Assembly: GCA_007693595.1 (NCBI GenBank)
Contig: REDI01000095.1
Span: forward strand, 1 to 40,416
From: Deltaproteobacteria bacterium
GTDB taxonomy: Bacteria > Myxococcota_A > UBA796 > GCA-2862545
Length of the DNA stretch: 40,416 bases
Direction: 5' to 3'
Shown here: one piece after another, positions 30,996 through 40,416 of the stretch
Layout: every line of letters starts with the position of its first letter
How positions within the stretch are numbered: position 1 is the stretch's first letter
The notes under the pieces: generated by a model
What the model was told of the DNA's origin: nothing
Database searches by the model: none
The model's input: only the letters and a program-made list of their open reading frames with translations
Program-made: the position numbers and the translations under genes

Positions 30996-33256
30996 GCCGC
31001 CACCTCGCCGGAGGCCGGCACGTCCACGGTCCGGCGCCGCAGGCGGATCTCGGGGAAGGCTGCCAGGAGAGTCCCGAGCAAGATCGGAAGGGGGCTGAGC
31101 CAGATCCAGACCACGAAGGGCATGCGTTTGAGGTGCAGGCTCGCGTGAGTGCCGCCAGGCTGAACGCTCATCAGCGAGAGGTAGAGGTCGTGCGTAGGCG
31201 TACTGCGAACCGCAGGACTGGTCAGCCCCTCGGAGCGCGTGCGGTACATGTTGAGGCTCGGCTCGAAGATGCCAACCGATCGGCCCTCTCGGAAGACCTC
31301 GAACCGAGCGACGGTGCGTGTGCGGTGGGGCTCGCGCAGCTCCTTGGCGTCGAGGAACGCGAGCTCGTAGTCTTCGAAAGTGACCCGCTCCCCCTTGGCC
31401 AGCATGAGGTCCTGCTCGACCGCATAGCCCTTGGACAAGGCCACGCAGACCACGCAGAGAATGATGCCGTAGTGCGCCAGGTGCCCACCCCATCGGCGTC
31501 GACCCTTGCGCAGCAGATCCCAGGTGGCAGGAAGCGGCTGAGCCTTGGAGCGCACGATCCGCTTGTAGAGCGGCGAGAGGAGCTCCCCGAGGTTCGCCGC
31601 CAGCGCGACGGCACAGACGAAGATCGCGATGAGGGTGTAGGGCTTGGTCACCCCGGTGAGCGCGACGAGCAGCGTGGCGATCGCCCCGAACGAGACCGGC
31701 CCGAGGAAGCGCTTCCAGGCGCCGACGATCGACTGCTGACCCCAAGGTAGCATGGGTCCGACCCCCATCAGCCAGACGATCAGGACCCCGAGAGGAAAGG
31801 CGAAGGCGTCGTAGAAGGGCTCCCCGACGCTGACCTTCTTGTCGCGGAGGGACTCGGCGAGGATCGGGAAGGTGGTGCCCAGGAAGACGACGAAGGTGAA
31901 GAGAGTGAAGACGGCGTTCTGCGCCACGATCATCACGTCGCGCGAGAGGAGGCGACGGCTCCAGAGCAGCCCGAGCAAGGGGAGCCAGAGCAAGCTCGCC
32001 CAGACAGGCACCGTCACGCCCGCGATCTCGAGGGGCAGCGCGCGCCAAAGGGCCCAGGTGATCGCGACGGCTGGAGGCCCCACCAATAGGCTCCAAAGCC
32101 CGAGGTGCGATAGCGTCAAAACCTGGGGAGAGAGTTTCTGATCTTGACGAGGCACCCTGGCGCGACCGCCGGGGAGCTCCCGCGCCCCCTCGTGCAGCCG
32201 ATGCTCACGCAGGGCGAGCAGGACCACGGTGAAGACACCGCAGATCACGATGAAGGTCAGCAAGACGGGACCCACGGAGCCCGTCCCGAAGGCGTGGACG
32301 GAGTTGAACACGCCCGAGCGGGTCAGGAAGGTCCCAAACAAGGTGAGCAGGAAGGTGCCCATGCCCAGAAGCAGCGTCCACGACTTCAGGCTGGTCCGAC
32401 GGTGGGTCATCATGGCGGAGTGCAGGAAGGCGGTGCCGGTCAGCCAGGGCAAGAAGCTCGCGTTCTCGACCGGATCCCAGGCCCAGTAGCCCCCCCAGCC
32501 CAGCACCGCGTAGGACCACCAACCTCCGAGCACGATCCCGAGGGTCAGAAAGGCCCAGGGGATCAGAAAGGCGCGCCGCAGCGGGACCATCCACCCGGCG
32601 TCGAGACGACCCGCGAGCAGCGCGGCCGCACACATCGCGAAGGTCAGGCTCATCCCCACATAGCCCAGGTATAGGGTCGGAGGATGAAGGATCATCAGCC
32701 AGTGATTCTGCAAGAGAGGGTTCGGACCGGGACCATCGACCGGCATCCCGTCGGGGCCTGCGCCATAGATCCTCGCCATCTGCTCGAGCTCGGCGAGGGG
32801 GGTCGGCGCGAAGGGGTTGGCGACCCCGGCGACGAGCAGCCCAAACATTACGCAGACGGCGAGCAAAACCCCAAGGGTGTAGCCTTGATACAAGCGGTAT
32901 CGCTCCCCCATCGCGATCACGAGTCCGAGCACGTAGATCCCCAAGACCCCCGCCCAGAGCAGGATCGAGCCGCTCAGCGAGGCCCACAGGCTGACGATGG
33001 TGATGTGCAGGGGCGTGTGGACGGTGCCGACCTCGGCCACGTACGACACGGAGAAGTCGTGCTGGATCAAGGCCGCGATCATGACGACGTTTGCGACGAT
33101 CATGCACAGCGCGAAGCCTACGCTCAGCGCGCGAGCCCAGCGGAGCCCCCCGAGGCTGTGCTTGGCGCCCGCCACGAAGCCTGCCACCGAGCCCGCCGCG
33201 GCCATGCCCAGCCCGCCCAACACCAAGGTATGCCCAAGCGTGGTGTATGAGATCAT
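30992..33256 (-). CDS. ccmF: heme lyase CcmF
   Basis: A 754-residue polytopic membrane protein of the heme-handling (HHP) family. The tryptophan-rich WWD motif is at about 253-271 (GWGGYWAWDPVENASFLPW), with conserved histidines in HTPLH (about 80-84), HPPT and HSAMMTH. It ligates heme from holo-CcmE to the apocytochrome CxxCH motif with CcmH. A periplasmic loop near the C-terminus precedes a final helix. ATG 33256 follows GGAG by nine bases and lies 20 bp downstream of ccmE. Confidence 0.97.
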   Translation of the reverse strand: MISYTTLGHTLVLGGLGMAAAGSVAGFVAGAKHSLGGLRWARALSVGFALCMIVANVVMIAALIQHDFSVSYVAEVGTVHTPLHITIVSLWASLSGSILLWAGVLGIYVLGLVIAMGERYRLYQGYTLGVLLAVCVMFGLLVAGVANPFAPTPLAELEQMARIYGAGPDGMPVDGPGPNPLLQNHWLMILHPPTLYLGYVGMSLTFAMCAAALLAGRLDAGWMVPLRRAFLIPWAFLTLGIVLGGWWSYAVLGWGGYWAWDPVENASFLPWLTGTAFLHSAMMTHRRTSLKSWTLLLGMGTFLLTLFGTFLTRSGVFNSVHAFGTGSVGPVLLTFIVICGVFTVVLLALREHRLHEGARELPGGRARVPRQDQKLSPQVLTLSHLGLWSLLVGPPAVAITWALWRALPLEIAGVTVPVWASLLWLPLLGLLWSRRLLSRDVMIVAQNAVFTLFTFVVFLGTTFPILAESLRDKKVSVGEPFYDAFAFPLGVLIVWLMGVGPMLPWGQQSIVGAWKRFLGPVSFGAIATLLVALTGVTKPYTLIAIFVCAVALAANLGELLSPLYKRIVRSKAQPLPATWDLLRKGRRRWGGHLAHYGIILCVVCVALSKGYAVEQDLMLAKGERVTFEDYELAFLDAKELREPHRTRTVARFEVFREGRSVGIFEPSLNMYRTRSEGLTSPAVRSTPTHDLYLSLMSVQPGGTHASLHLKRMPFVVWIWLSPLPILLGTLLAAFPEIRLRRRTVDVPASGEVAA

Positions 33257-33276
33257 CCGAGGCGCTCCCTGGGACT

Positions 33277-33741
33277 TCAGTCCAGCGTGAGGGTGCGGGC
33301 CGCGTCGGCCATCTCAGCCTCGTCGTCGGGCACACGGTACTCGTTACTGTGCTTGACCATCACGCGATCGGTCTCGAAGACGCCATCGCTGTTCAGCTTC
33401 CCTTCGACCACCACGCCGATGCCCTCGCGGAACATCTGTGGCGGCGCTCCGGTGGAGCGAACCATGATCCGCTGATCCGCATCTTCGACGTAGAACTCGA
33501 TGGGCAGCTTGCGATCCCAGTTCGGATCATCGCCCGGCCGGACCATACCCCCCAGACGCACCGTCGCGCGACGCCCCTTCTCACCCGCGTCGAGGAGCTC
33601 GGTGGGCGACCAGTAGAAGACCAGGTTCTCATCACCAAAGATGTCGCCGGCCAGCTTGTCGCTAAACACGATGAAGAGCAGAGCGCCACCCGCGACCGCG
33701 AGGGCCCCGAAGGCGAGAAGGAGTCGTTGCCATGGTTTCAT
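33277..33741 (-). CDS. ccmE: heme chaperone CcmE
   Basis: A 154-residue periplasmic heme chaperone with an N-terminal membrane anchor (about 7-27) and an OB-fold domain. The heme-binding HxxxY motif is His131 to Tyr135 (KHSNEY), the histidine form rather than the cysteine form reported in some deltaproteobacteria. It takes heme from CcmC and passes it to CcmF. ATG 33741 overlaps the ccmD stop as ATGA. A longer frame upstream would run through ccmD and is rejected. Confidence 0.95.
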   Translation of the reverse strand: MKPWQRLLLAFGALAVAGGALLFIVFSDKLAGDIFGDENLVFYWSPTELLDAGEKGRRATVRLGGMVRPGDDPNWDRKLPIEFYVEDADQRIMVRSTGAPPQMFREGIGVVVEGKLNSDGVFETDRVMVKHSNEYRVPDDEAEMADAARTLTLD

Positions 33742-33923
33742 CGTTCTACCCCGCTCGAGCGGCGCAGCAGCCGCCCCCGAAGGACCAAGGATAGGGTGTA
33801 GCCGACCAGCAGCACCCATGTCACGGAATACGCGCCCCAGATGTAGCCCCACTTCCCATCGATGCGACCTCCTGCAGCGCTGTCTTGCAGGGTGATGCTC
33901 TCTGTCTCGGCTTCCTCTTCCAT
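33738..33923 (-). CDS. ccmD: CcmD-like heme exporter small subunit
   Basis: A 61-residue protein with one membrane helix (about 27-49, WGYIWGAYSVTWVLLVGYTL) and a basic C-terminus (RGRLLRRSSGVER). This is the size, topology and position of CcmD, which helps release holo-CcmE from CcmC. The WGAY-x3-W spacing is typical of the family. ATG 33923 has GAGGAGGT six bases upstream. It lies two bases after ccmC and overlaps ccmE by four. The identification rests on context and topology because CcmD is poorly conserved. Confidence 0.85.
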   Translation of the reverse strand: MEEEAETESITLQDSAAGGRIDGKWGYIWGAYSVTWVLLVGYTLSLVLRGRLLRRSSGVER

Positions 33924-33925
33924 CG

Positions 33926-34618
33926 TCAGACCTCCTCGGGCTGGAGGGGCTCGGGGAGCGGGGGGGCATCCCCCAGCTCCCACCGTCGGGCAGCGATCCG
34001 CCAGCGACGCGCCAAGAACCAGGTCGCAAGTAGCAATACCGCGAGGGCGTTGATCCGCCAAGCCATGCGAAGCGGCGCGTCGATGTCGGCGGGCGAGGTC
34101 TGGATCTGGTGGATAGACCGCCAGATCTGGACCGAGAAGTACGTGAGCGGCAGGGTCACGCTCGCCAGGATCGTCGCGGCGCTGGACCAGACGGCGCGTC
34201 GCTCATTGTCTTGCACGACGCTTCGAAGCACGACCACCCCGACATAGGTCATCAGCATGATCGCCGAAGAGGTAAGCCTCGGCTCCCACTTCCACCAGAC
34301 ATCCCAGGTCGGCTTGGCGAAGATGCTGCCCGTCATCAGCAGCAGGATCGTGAGCAGGATCCCGACTTCGAGGGCCGCTTCGAGGGCGTGATCGAAGCCC
34401 TTTCGGCCCGAGATCAGGTAGCCGAGCGCGCAGACAAAGGCGATGGTGAAGACGAAGAAGGCGTTCCAGGCCGAGGGCACGTGAACGAAGAGGATCCTCG
34501 CCACATCTCCCATGTGGGCATCGGGCGGCACCATGAACAGCCCAAAGACCTGCCCGTAGCAGAACAGGAGAAGCGCGATCACACCGATGAGGTGCTCCCA
34601 GGCAAAGGGTAGCTTCAT
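33926..34618 (-). CDS. ccmC: heme exporter/handling protein CcmC
   Basis: A 230-residue protein with six membrane helices. The WWD motif of the HHP family is at about 105-118 (TWDVWWKWEPRLTSS), and conserved histidines occur in FVHVPSAW (His46) and in SIHQ (about 178). CcmC loads heme on CcmE. It ends with a Pro-rich cytoplasmic tail. The gene starts 16 bp after ccmB. Confidence 0.96.
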   Translation of the reverse strand: MKLPFAWEHLIGVIALLLFCYGQVFGLFMVPPDAHMGDVARILFVHVPSAWNAFFVFTIAFVCALGYLISGRKGFDHALEAALEVGILLTILLLMTGSIFAKPTWDVWWKWEPRLTSSAIMLMTYVGVVVLRSVVQDNERRAVWSSAATILASVTLPLTYFSVQIWRSIHQIQTSPADIDAPLRMAWRINALAVLLLATWFLARRWRIAARRWELGDAPPLPEPLQPEEV

Positions 34619-34634
34619 GGGTTACCTCGCGGCA

Positions 34635-35318
34635 TCAGGGCTCCTCGATGACGTAGCGGAACAGCACGCCGGCGACCGCCCAGTGGATGAGGTTGAACAG
34701 CACTAGCACGACCAGCCAGGCAGGCGCCTGTCTCATGGGGTCACCTTCCATGACCACCGTGGTGCCTCGAGCGGCGGCGACCAGCGCCGGCACGACCAAG
34801 GGAAAGAGCAACAGCGGGAGCAGGACCGCGCCACCGCGCGCCTGCGCGGTGAGGGTTGCGTACAGAGTGCCCGGAGCAGCGATCGCAGCACAGCCCAGCG
34901 CGATCAGCGCGACCAGCTCGACGAACGAGCCAAAGAGCGGTGCGTCGTAGATCACGAAGAGCAGCGGTGTAAGCAGAGCGGCCACGACCCAGAGCACCAG
35001 CGCATTGGCGATGGCCTTGCCGTAGAAGATCGCCGCCGGCTCGACCGGCCAGAGCAGCAGCTCTTCGAGCGCGTGGTCCTCGAACTCGGTTGAGAGCGAC
35101 TGGTCTAGGGCGCGGGTGGACGTGAGCAAGATCGCTATCCACAAAGTACCGCCGGCAATATCTTGGAGGATCTTGGTCGTGGAGCCTGCGGCGAAAGCCA
35201 CCATCACAAGGATGACCAGGGCGAAGAAGAGCACGCTGAAAGCACGCACGGGCGCCCGGACCTCGATGGTCAGATCTTTGAGAGCAACCCCGAAAATCTG
35301 CTGGAAGAAGGCGATCAT
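34635..35318 (-). CDS. ccmB: heme ABC exporter permease CcmB
   Basis: A 227-residue membrane protein with six helices. The family segment DLTIEVRAPVRAFSVLFFAL opens the protein, and DQSLSTEFEDHALEELLL is the usual cytoplasmic loop. It forms the ABC complex with CcmA that drives release of holo-CcmE from CcmC. ATG 35318 is preceded by GGAGGGGAG and overlaps the ccmA stop by four bases. A longer frame to 35378 is rejected. Confidence 0.95.
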   Translation of the reverse strand: MIAFFQQIFGVALKDLTIEVRAPVRAFSVLFFALVILVMVAFAAGSTTKILQDIAGGTLWIAILLTSTRALDQSLSTEFEDHALEELLLWPVEPAAIFYGKAIANALVLWVVAALLTPLLFVIYDAPLFGSFVELVALIALGCAAIAAPGTLYATLTAQARGGAVLLPLLLFPLVVPALVAAARGTTVVMEGDPMRQAPAWLVVLVLFNLIHWAVAGVLFRYVIEEP

Positions 35319-35992
35319 GCGCTCCCCTCCGAGATCCGGACGACGCGCCCCGCCTCCATGTGAACCCGCTGCTCGCACAAGGCGGCGGCCTCGCCGGGCA
35401 CATGCGTAGCGACCAAGACCGTCGTGCCGCGCTGACGCAGCGCGCCGACCGCCTGAAGGACCAAGGCCCGACCTTCGGGGTCCAGGGCCGTAAAGGGCTC
35501 ATCGAGCAAGAGGAGCTCCGGCTCCTTGAGTAGCACCCGCGCCAGCGCCAGACGCCGCCGCATGCCGGCCGAGAAGGTGCGGACCGGATCTTGCCGCCCC
35601 ACCGGCAGGCCAACCCGCGCGAGCAGGTCCGAGAGGTCCGCGGACACGCCCCCGAGCCGCGCCCAGGTCGCGAGGTTCTCCTGCGCGCTCAGGTCTTCAT
35701 ACAGTCGGGTGGCGTGGCTGAGCAGGGCGATCGTAGGACGAACGAGGGCCCGCCGCCGCCAGAGGTCGACACCTCCGAAGGTGATCTGGCCGTGATGCGG
35801 CTTCAGGGCCGTCGCGCAGCAACGCAGCAGGGTCGTCTTGCCCGAGCCATTGGCGCCTGTGACCATGCAGGCCCCGCCCCGAGGGACCGCCAAGTCCACC
35901 CGCGCGACCGCCCAGCGCCCTCCGAAGCGCCGCGCCAGGTCCTGCACGCGCAGGCCCTCCTGGTCGGGAGTGGACGTAGGGACAGCAGACAT
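35315..35992 (-). CDS. ccmA: heme ABC exporter ATP-binding protein CcmA
   Basis: A 225-residue ABC ATPase. Walker A GANGSGKT is at 46-53, the signature SAGMRRRLALAR at 141-152 and Walker B LLLLDEP at 160-166. The signature has Ala-Gly-Met in place of Gly-Gly-Gln, common in CcmA. ATG 35992 is the best start because it precedes the conserved region; its ribosome binding site is weak and an open extension reaches 36076. It lies 88 bp after adk and begins the ccm series. Confidence 0.93.
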   Translation of the reverse strand: MSAVPTSTPDQEGLRVQDLARRFGGRWAVARVDLAVPRGGACMVTGANGSGKTTLLRCCATALKPHHGQITFGGVDLWRRRALVRPTIALLSHATRLYEDLSAQENLATWARLGGVSADLSDLLARVGLPVGRQDPVRTFSAGMRRRLALARVLLKEPELLLLDEPFTALDPEGRALVLQAVGALRQRGTTVLVATHVPGEAAALCEQRVHMEAGRVVRISEGSA

Positions 35993-36080
35993 GGGCAGCG
36001 CGGCTCCGTGAGCCGGCCGCCCTAACGGTTCGAGGTCGACCCGGGTAGGGTCGTGCGACGAGGGGCTGCGCCCCACACGC

Positions 36081-36707
36081 TCAGCGCAGCGCGCCCATGA
36101 GCCGTTCGGTGATCTCGTCGACCTCGCCCACTCCGTCGACCCGGCGGAGGAGGCCGAGCTCTTCGTAGAAGGGGATCAACGGCGCGGTCTGGCCATGGTA
36201 GGCCTCGAGTCGTGCGCGGACCGCCTCTTCGGTGTCGTCGGAGCGATGGCGCAATCGCGGGATGATCTGGATGGGCGGCGGATCGAAGGTGACGTGATAG
36301 ATCCGCCCCGTCTCGGGATCGGTGCGCCGCCCCACGATGCGCTCGACGATCAGGTCATCGGGCACCTCGAGCAGCGCGACCGCGTCGAGGCTCTGCTCGA
36401 GCTCCTTCAGGGTTTCCTGCAGGGCTTCGGCCTGGGGGACGGTCCGGGGAAAGCCGTCGAGGAGGAAGCCTTCGGCCACATCGGACTTGCTGAGTCGCTC
36501 TCGGACGAGGCCGATCACGACCTCGTCGGGGACGAGCTCGCCGGCCGTCATGTAGCGCTGGGCCTCGACGCCCATCGGGGTCCCCTGCTCGACGGCGGCA
36601 CGGAACATATCGCCGGTTGAGATGTGGGGGATATTGAGTTTCTTGGTGATTCGGCCGCACTGCGTACCCTTGCCGGCACCGGGCGGCCCGATGAAGATCA
36701 GACGCAT
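36081..36707 (-). CDS. adk: adenylate kinase
   Basis: A 208-residue kinase that interconverts AMP, ATP and ADP. The P-loop GPPGAGKGT is at 7-15, the AMP-binding STGDMFR and GFPRT are present, and the LID (about 120-160, GRRTDPETGRIYHVTFDPPP) is the long type without zinc cysteines. ATG 36707 has GGAGG upstream and matches the family start MRLIFIGPPG. It is upstream of and on the same strand as ccmA and may share its transcript. It is not with the ribosomal protein genes where adk often lies. Confidence 0.97.
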   Translation of the reverse strand: MRLIFIGPPGAGKGTQCGRITKKLNIPHISTGDMFRAAVEQGTPMGVEAQRYMTAGELVPDEVVIGLVRERLSKSDVAEGFLLDGFPRTVPQAEALQETLKELEQSLDAVALLEVPDDLIVERIVGRRTDPETGRIYHVTFDPPPIQIIPRLRHRSDDTEEAVRARLEAYHGQTAPLIPFYEELGLLRRVDGVGEVDEITERLMGALR

Positions 36708-36827
36708 GTTGTCCTCCGGGGCGGCCAAAGGTAGCGGCTGCTCACCTCCCTAGCAAACCCGCCAGTGCACCTCGCGTGACGCCCGCGGTGTTATCTATAC
36801 CTACCCCTCGACACAGAGTGAGAGCCT

Positions 36828-37550
36828 ATGGGACGCATGTTCGAAAAGCGCAAGACCACCATGTTCGCGCGGTGGGATCGCATGGCCAAAGCCTTCACGC
36901 GCGTCAGCAAAGAGATCACCATCGCCGTCAAGGCCGGTGGCGGCAACCCCGACCACAACCCAGCCCTCCGGCGCGCGATCCAGAACGCTCGCGCCGTCAA
37001 TATGCCCAAGGACCGGGTCGAGAACGCGATCAAAAAGGCCGAGGGGAACGACGCCGAGGACTACCAAGAGCTCATCTATGAAGGCTACGCCCCACATGGG
37101 GTCCCGATCGTCGTCGAGACCGCGACCGACAACCCCACCCGCACCGTCGCCAACGTGCGCCACCACTTCAGCAAGCTCGGCGGAAACCTCGGCTCGACAG
37201 GAAGCGTCACCTATATGTTCGACCGTCACGGGGTCTTCCGGATCAAGACCGAGGGCGTCGACCGCGACGAGCTGGAGCTCGATTTGATCGACCACGGCCT
37301 CATCGAGCTCGAAGAAGGGGAGTCCGACAAGGGCGAGGCGCTCTTCATCCTACGGTGCGACTTCACCGACTTTGGGAACCTCCAGAGCGCGCTCGAGACC
37401 CGCGAGATCGAGCCTATCTCGTCGGAGTCCGAGTACGTCGCTCAGACCCTCATCGAGCTCGGCGAAGCCGAGACCGACGAGGTTCTAGCCCTCGTTGACC
37501 GCCTAGAGCAAGACGACGACGTGCAGAAGGTCGCCCACGCCCTCGCCTGA
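36828..37550 (+). CDS. YebC/PmpR family protein (TACO1-like)
   Basis: A 240-residue three-domain protein. It starts [20 protein letters not shown], has the conserved [16 protein letters not shown] and [16 protein letters not shown], and then [19 protein letters not shown] and [16 protein letters not shown]. Members are described as DNA-binding transcriptional regulators, and more recently as factors that help ribosomes at proline-rich stretches. The N-terminus with RWDRMAK is the subtype that differs from classical MAGHSKW YebC. It is divergent from adk with a 120-bp region between. Confidence 0.92.
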   Translation: MGRMFEKRKTTMFARWDRMAKAFTRVSKEITIAVKAGGGNPDHNPALRRAIQNARAVNMPKDRVENAIKKAEGNDAEDYQELIYEGYAPHGVPIVVETATDNPTRTVANVRHHFSKLGGNLGSTGSVTYMFDRHGVFRIKTEGVDRDELELDLIDHGLIELEEGESDKGEALFILRCDFTDFGNLQSALETREIEPISSESEYVAQTLIELGEAETDEVLALVDRLEQDDDVQKVAHALA

Positions 37551-37559
37551 GGGGCGCGG

Positions 37560-38183
37560 CTAGACGTCCGGGTTGATCGCGTACAGTCCCATGATCTCGG
37601 CCTTCGCCAGGGTGTGGGCCTCGATGGCGTCGAGCACGTCAGGGCCGGTAAAGGGCCCGCTCAGACCCAGACTCGGTACATCGAGGGCGAAGAGCTGGAA
37701 GCGGTAGCCGTGCATGCGCTCGTCGTTCCAGGGCGGGGCCGGGCCGTCATACCCAAAGTATTGCCCCCCCATATCGGGGTCGCCGTCAAACCAGTTCGTG
37801 TAGTCGTTCAAGCCGACCAGCCCGCCGTCGGGGCTCGCGCCGGATCCCTTGCCTTTGGCGACGACGCCCTCGGAGTGACTCCCCTCAGCGATCTCGCGTA
37901 CATGCGCCGGCAAGTCGATCAGCACCCAGTGGTAGAAGGGGGCTCTTGGCAGATCGACCGGGACGGTCCGACCTTCCTGGTTCACGTCGTCGCCCACCGA
38001 GGGCACGTCGTGATCGACACAGATGAGCGCGAAAGACTTCGTGCCTTCAGGCACATCGCTCCAAGCCAGGTGGGGGTTGCGGTTGCCGGCAAAGGTAAAG
38101 TGGGTGTCAGGATCATGCTCGCCGAAGGCCAGCGAGGAAGAGAGCCGGTCGTAAGGGCGAAAAGAGTCGCTTCGCAGGTGCAT
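37560..38183 (-). CDS. YbhB/YbcL family PEBP (Raf kinase inhibitor-like) protein
   Basis: A 207-residue phosphatidylethanolamine-binding-protein fold. Visible family features are NRNPHLAWSDVPEGTKSFALICVDHDVP, the FYHWVLIDLP segment and a YFGYDGPAPPWNDERMHGYRFQLFALD region carrying the ligand-pocket residues. There is no signal peptide, so it should be cytoplasmic. Its ligand is unknown in bacteria. ATG 38183 is chosen because AGGAG lies six bases upstream. It converges on the YebC gene with 9 bases between stops and is divergent from mutM. Confidence 0.93.
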   Translation of the reverse strand: MHLRSDSFRPYDRLSSSLAFGEHDPDTHFTFAGNRNPHLAWSDVPEGTKSFALICVDHDVPSVGDDVNQEGRTVPVDLPRAPFYHWVLIDLPAHVREIAEGSHSEGVVAKGKGSGASPDGGLVGLNDYTNWFDGDPDMGGQYFGYDGPAPPWNDERMHGYRFQLFALDVPSLGLSGPFTGPDVLDAIEAHTLAKAEIMGLYAINPDV

Positions 38184-38260
38184 GAACACTCCTAGGTGAT
38201 CGGGTTGCTCCAAGCGCTTAACGCACCACGACGTCCCCCTTCACCCAGGAGACACGCGCC

Positions 38261-39076
38261 TTGCCAGAGCTTCCCGAGGCCGAACATGCCCGCCGAACCC
38301 TCAGCCGCCAGCTCCAGGACCGTCGGCTGGTCCAGATCACCGCGCAGGACCCCGCTGTCGTCCGGACGTCGCTCTCGAGCCGACCGAGCGATGCCGTCGA
38401 AGAGGCCGCCAAGGAGCTTCAGCGCTTCGTCGGATCTCGAGTCGGGGAGGCGCTGCGGTGGGGCAAGCGCCTAGCCCTTCCCTTCGAGCGCGAGGGCCTG
38501 CTGATCCATCTAGGTATGAGCGGTCGCTTCGTCGTCGGCGACACCGCCCCTCGCCACGCCCGCCTGACTCTCCAGGCTGAGGACGGGCCTACCGTGTGGT
38601 TCGACGACCCGCGGCGCTTTGGTTGCGTGGTTCCGAGCCCCCTCCCTCTCCCGCTGCGAGCAGGGCTGGGGCCCGACCCGATCCACGAGCCCCCCGATGG
38701 TGCCGCGCTCCAGGAACGGCTCGATGGACGACAGGCCATCAAGACCGCCCTGCTCGACCAGCGCCGCCTGGCCGGACTCGGCAACATCCAAGCGACCGAG
38801 GCCCTCTGGCGCGCTCGGATCGCGCCCTCGCGCCGCTGCCCGACCCTGAGCCCCGCCGAGTGGCGAGCGCTCGCTGAGGGGATCGCCAGCAGCCTCCACG
38901 ACACCTTCCTCGGCATGAGCGAGGGCGAGATCGTCTACGTCTCAGCCGACAAAGAGCGAAACCCCTTCGCCATCTACGGCCGCGGCCGACAGCCGTGCCC
39001 GGCGTGCGACGCGCCACTGGTCACCGATCGACTCGGTGGACGCGCGACCACCTGGTGTCGCGCCTGCCAAAAGTGA
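38261..39076 (+). CDS. mutM: formamidopyrimidine-DNA glycosylase (Fpg/MutM family)
   Basis: A 271-residue base excision repair enzyme. It begins PELPEAEHARR with the catalytic Pro2 and Glu3 once the start residue is removed. Other marks are WGKRLAL (the conserved Lys), HLGMSGRF, DDPRRFG, GLGNIQATEALWRARI and a C-terminal zinc finger CPAC-x16-CRAC. It removes oxidised purines such as 8-oxoguanine and nicks the strand by beta,delta-elimination. The start is TTG at 38261, preceded by AGGAGA; no ATG fits the family N-terminus. Nei cannot be wholly excluded, but the finger and GLGN motif fit Fpg. Confidence 0.95.
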   Translation: MPELPEAEHARRTLSRQLQDRRLVQITAQDPAVVRTSLSSRPSDAVEEAAKELQRFVGSRVGEALRWGKRLALPFEREGLLIHLGMSGRFVVGDTAPRHARLTLQAEDGPTVWFDDPRRFGCVVPSPLPLPLRAGLGPDPIHEPPDGAALQERLDGRQAIKTALLDQRRLAGLGNIQATEALWRARIAPSRRCPTLSPAEWRALAEGIASSLHDTFLGMSEGEIVYVSADKERNPFAIYGRGRQPCPACDAPLVTDRLGGRATTWCRACQK

Positions 39077-39221
39077 TCGATATTACGGGTTAAAGCACGC
39101 CCCCTGCGGCGCAACCTCCAGCGAGGGTGGCGCCCCTAGACTGGCGCGTTAGACGTCGGGGTCGCTCGCTCCGGGGCAGTCCCGGGGCCTGACAGAACCC
39201 TGTCCAGTCCGAGGCGAATCC

Positions 39222-39428
39222 ATGGCCCGTCGCAAGAGCTCCCCGCTCGCCCCTGGCGAGCGCGTCGACTACAAAGATGTCCGCAAGCTGCAGCGCTTCC
39301 TCACCGAGCGCGGCAAGATCCTCCCCCGTCGCGCTACCGGCTTGACCGCCAAGCAGCAGCGTCAGGTCGCCAACGCCATCAAGCGGGCGCGCCAGATCGC
39401 GCTGCTTCCTTACGTCAAGCGCGACTGA
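39222..39428 (+). CDS. rpsR: 30S ribosomal protein S18
   Basis: A 68-residue S18. The core [50 protein letters not shown] is the family signature. The N-terminus ([13 protein letters not shown]) has no cysteines, so it is a zinc-independent form. S18 binds S6 on the small subunit platform. It is not beside rpsF, ssb or rplI, the usual neighbours. GAGG lies seven bases before the ATG. The 145-bp gap after mutM holds only weak hairpins, such as GACAG-AACC-CTGTC. Confidence 0.96.
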   Translation: MARRKSSPLAPGERVDYKDVRKLQRFLTERGKILPRRATGLTAKQQRQVANAIKRARQIALLPYVKRD

Positions 39429-39503
39429 GTCCGCTGGGTGGAGCCCGACCGCGATCGCTCCCCCACCCCACCGCGCGTCGTCTGGAACGCGCGCTCCAGA
39501 TCC

Positions 39504-40416
<913 letters not shown>

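Noticed and set aside
30996-32096. Long N-terminal extension of ccmG
   Set aside because: It overlaps ccmF in another frame, is Arg/Pro/Ala-rich, and CcmG with its anchor begins naturally at the GTG overlapping the ccmF stop.

Overview
This is a high-GC (about two thirds G+C by eye), gene-dense bacterial chromosome segment. It most likely comes from a Myxococcota (deltaproteobacterial) organism. The clues are an FHA-domain sigma-54 activator without a receiver domain, Ser/Gly/Asp-rich lipoprotein linkers, a (Ser/Thr-Asp)n repeat protein, frequent GTG/TTG starts, and a putative LexA site that fits the Myxococcus-type SOS box as I remember it. This placement is inference. I see no transposase, integrase, phage gene, tRNA, rRNA or CRISPR array.

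Layout. 1-2.2 kb: end of a Thr/Ser-Asp repeat protein, two small membrane proteins (the second DUF3817-like) and a membrane-anchored coiled-coil protein. 2.3-5.2 kb: a two-gene M16 zinc peptidase operon in which one subunit keeps the HxxEH zinc site and the other keeps the C-terminal Arg/Tyr pair. 5.2-12.3 kb: a redoxin lipoprotein, a large unrecognised protein with HExxH plus a CxxH/CxxC motif, an SF1 helicase, a PPP-type phosphatase and a secreted HExxH protein. 12.3-14.1 kb: arginase and two small proteins. 14.1-18.7 kb: adenosylcobalamin-dependent ribonucleotide reductase (nrdJ) behind a 623-bp region with two NrdR-like boxes, an AT-rich island and two strong hairpins, then a DUF1844 protein. 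18.8-22.8 kb: SDR oxidoreductase, alaS and a DUF2007/zinc-ribbon protein. 22.9-25.8 kb: cinA-recA with a LexA-like box upstream and ruvX divergent. 25.8-36.7 kb: one minus-strand run, adk-ccmABCDEFGHI followed by an FHA sigma-54 activator and a lipoprotein with six 46-residue cysteine repeats. 36.8-40.4 kb: a YebC-family protein, a YbhB/PEBP protein, mutM, a stand-alone cysteine-free rpsR and the start of a secreted TPR-like protein with a Gly/Met tail.

How the genes work together. The ccm cluster is a complete System I cytochrome c maturation pathway: heme export, chaperoning, ligation and apocytochrome thiol handling. Most junctions are 4-base overlaps, which implies translational coupling. 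cinA-recA looks SOS-controlled. nrdJ supplies dNTPs without oxygen dependence and appears to be under NrdR. The least described parts are the six-repeat lipoprotein with its FHA activator, the HExxH/zinc-finger protein divergent from the helicase, and the long structured nrdJ leader. I found no clear-cut defence or mobile system.
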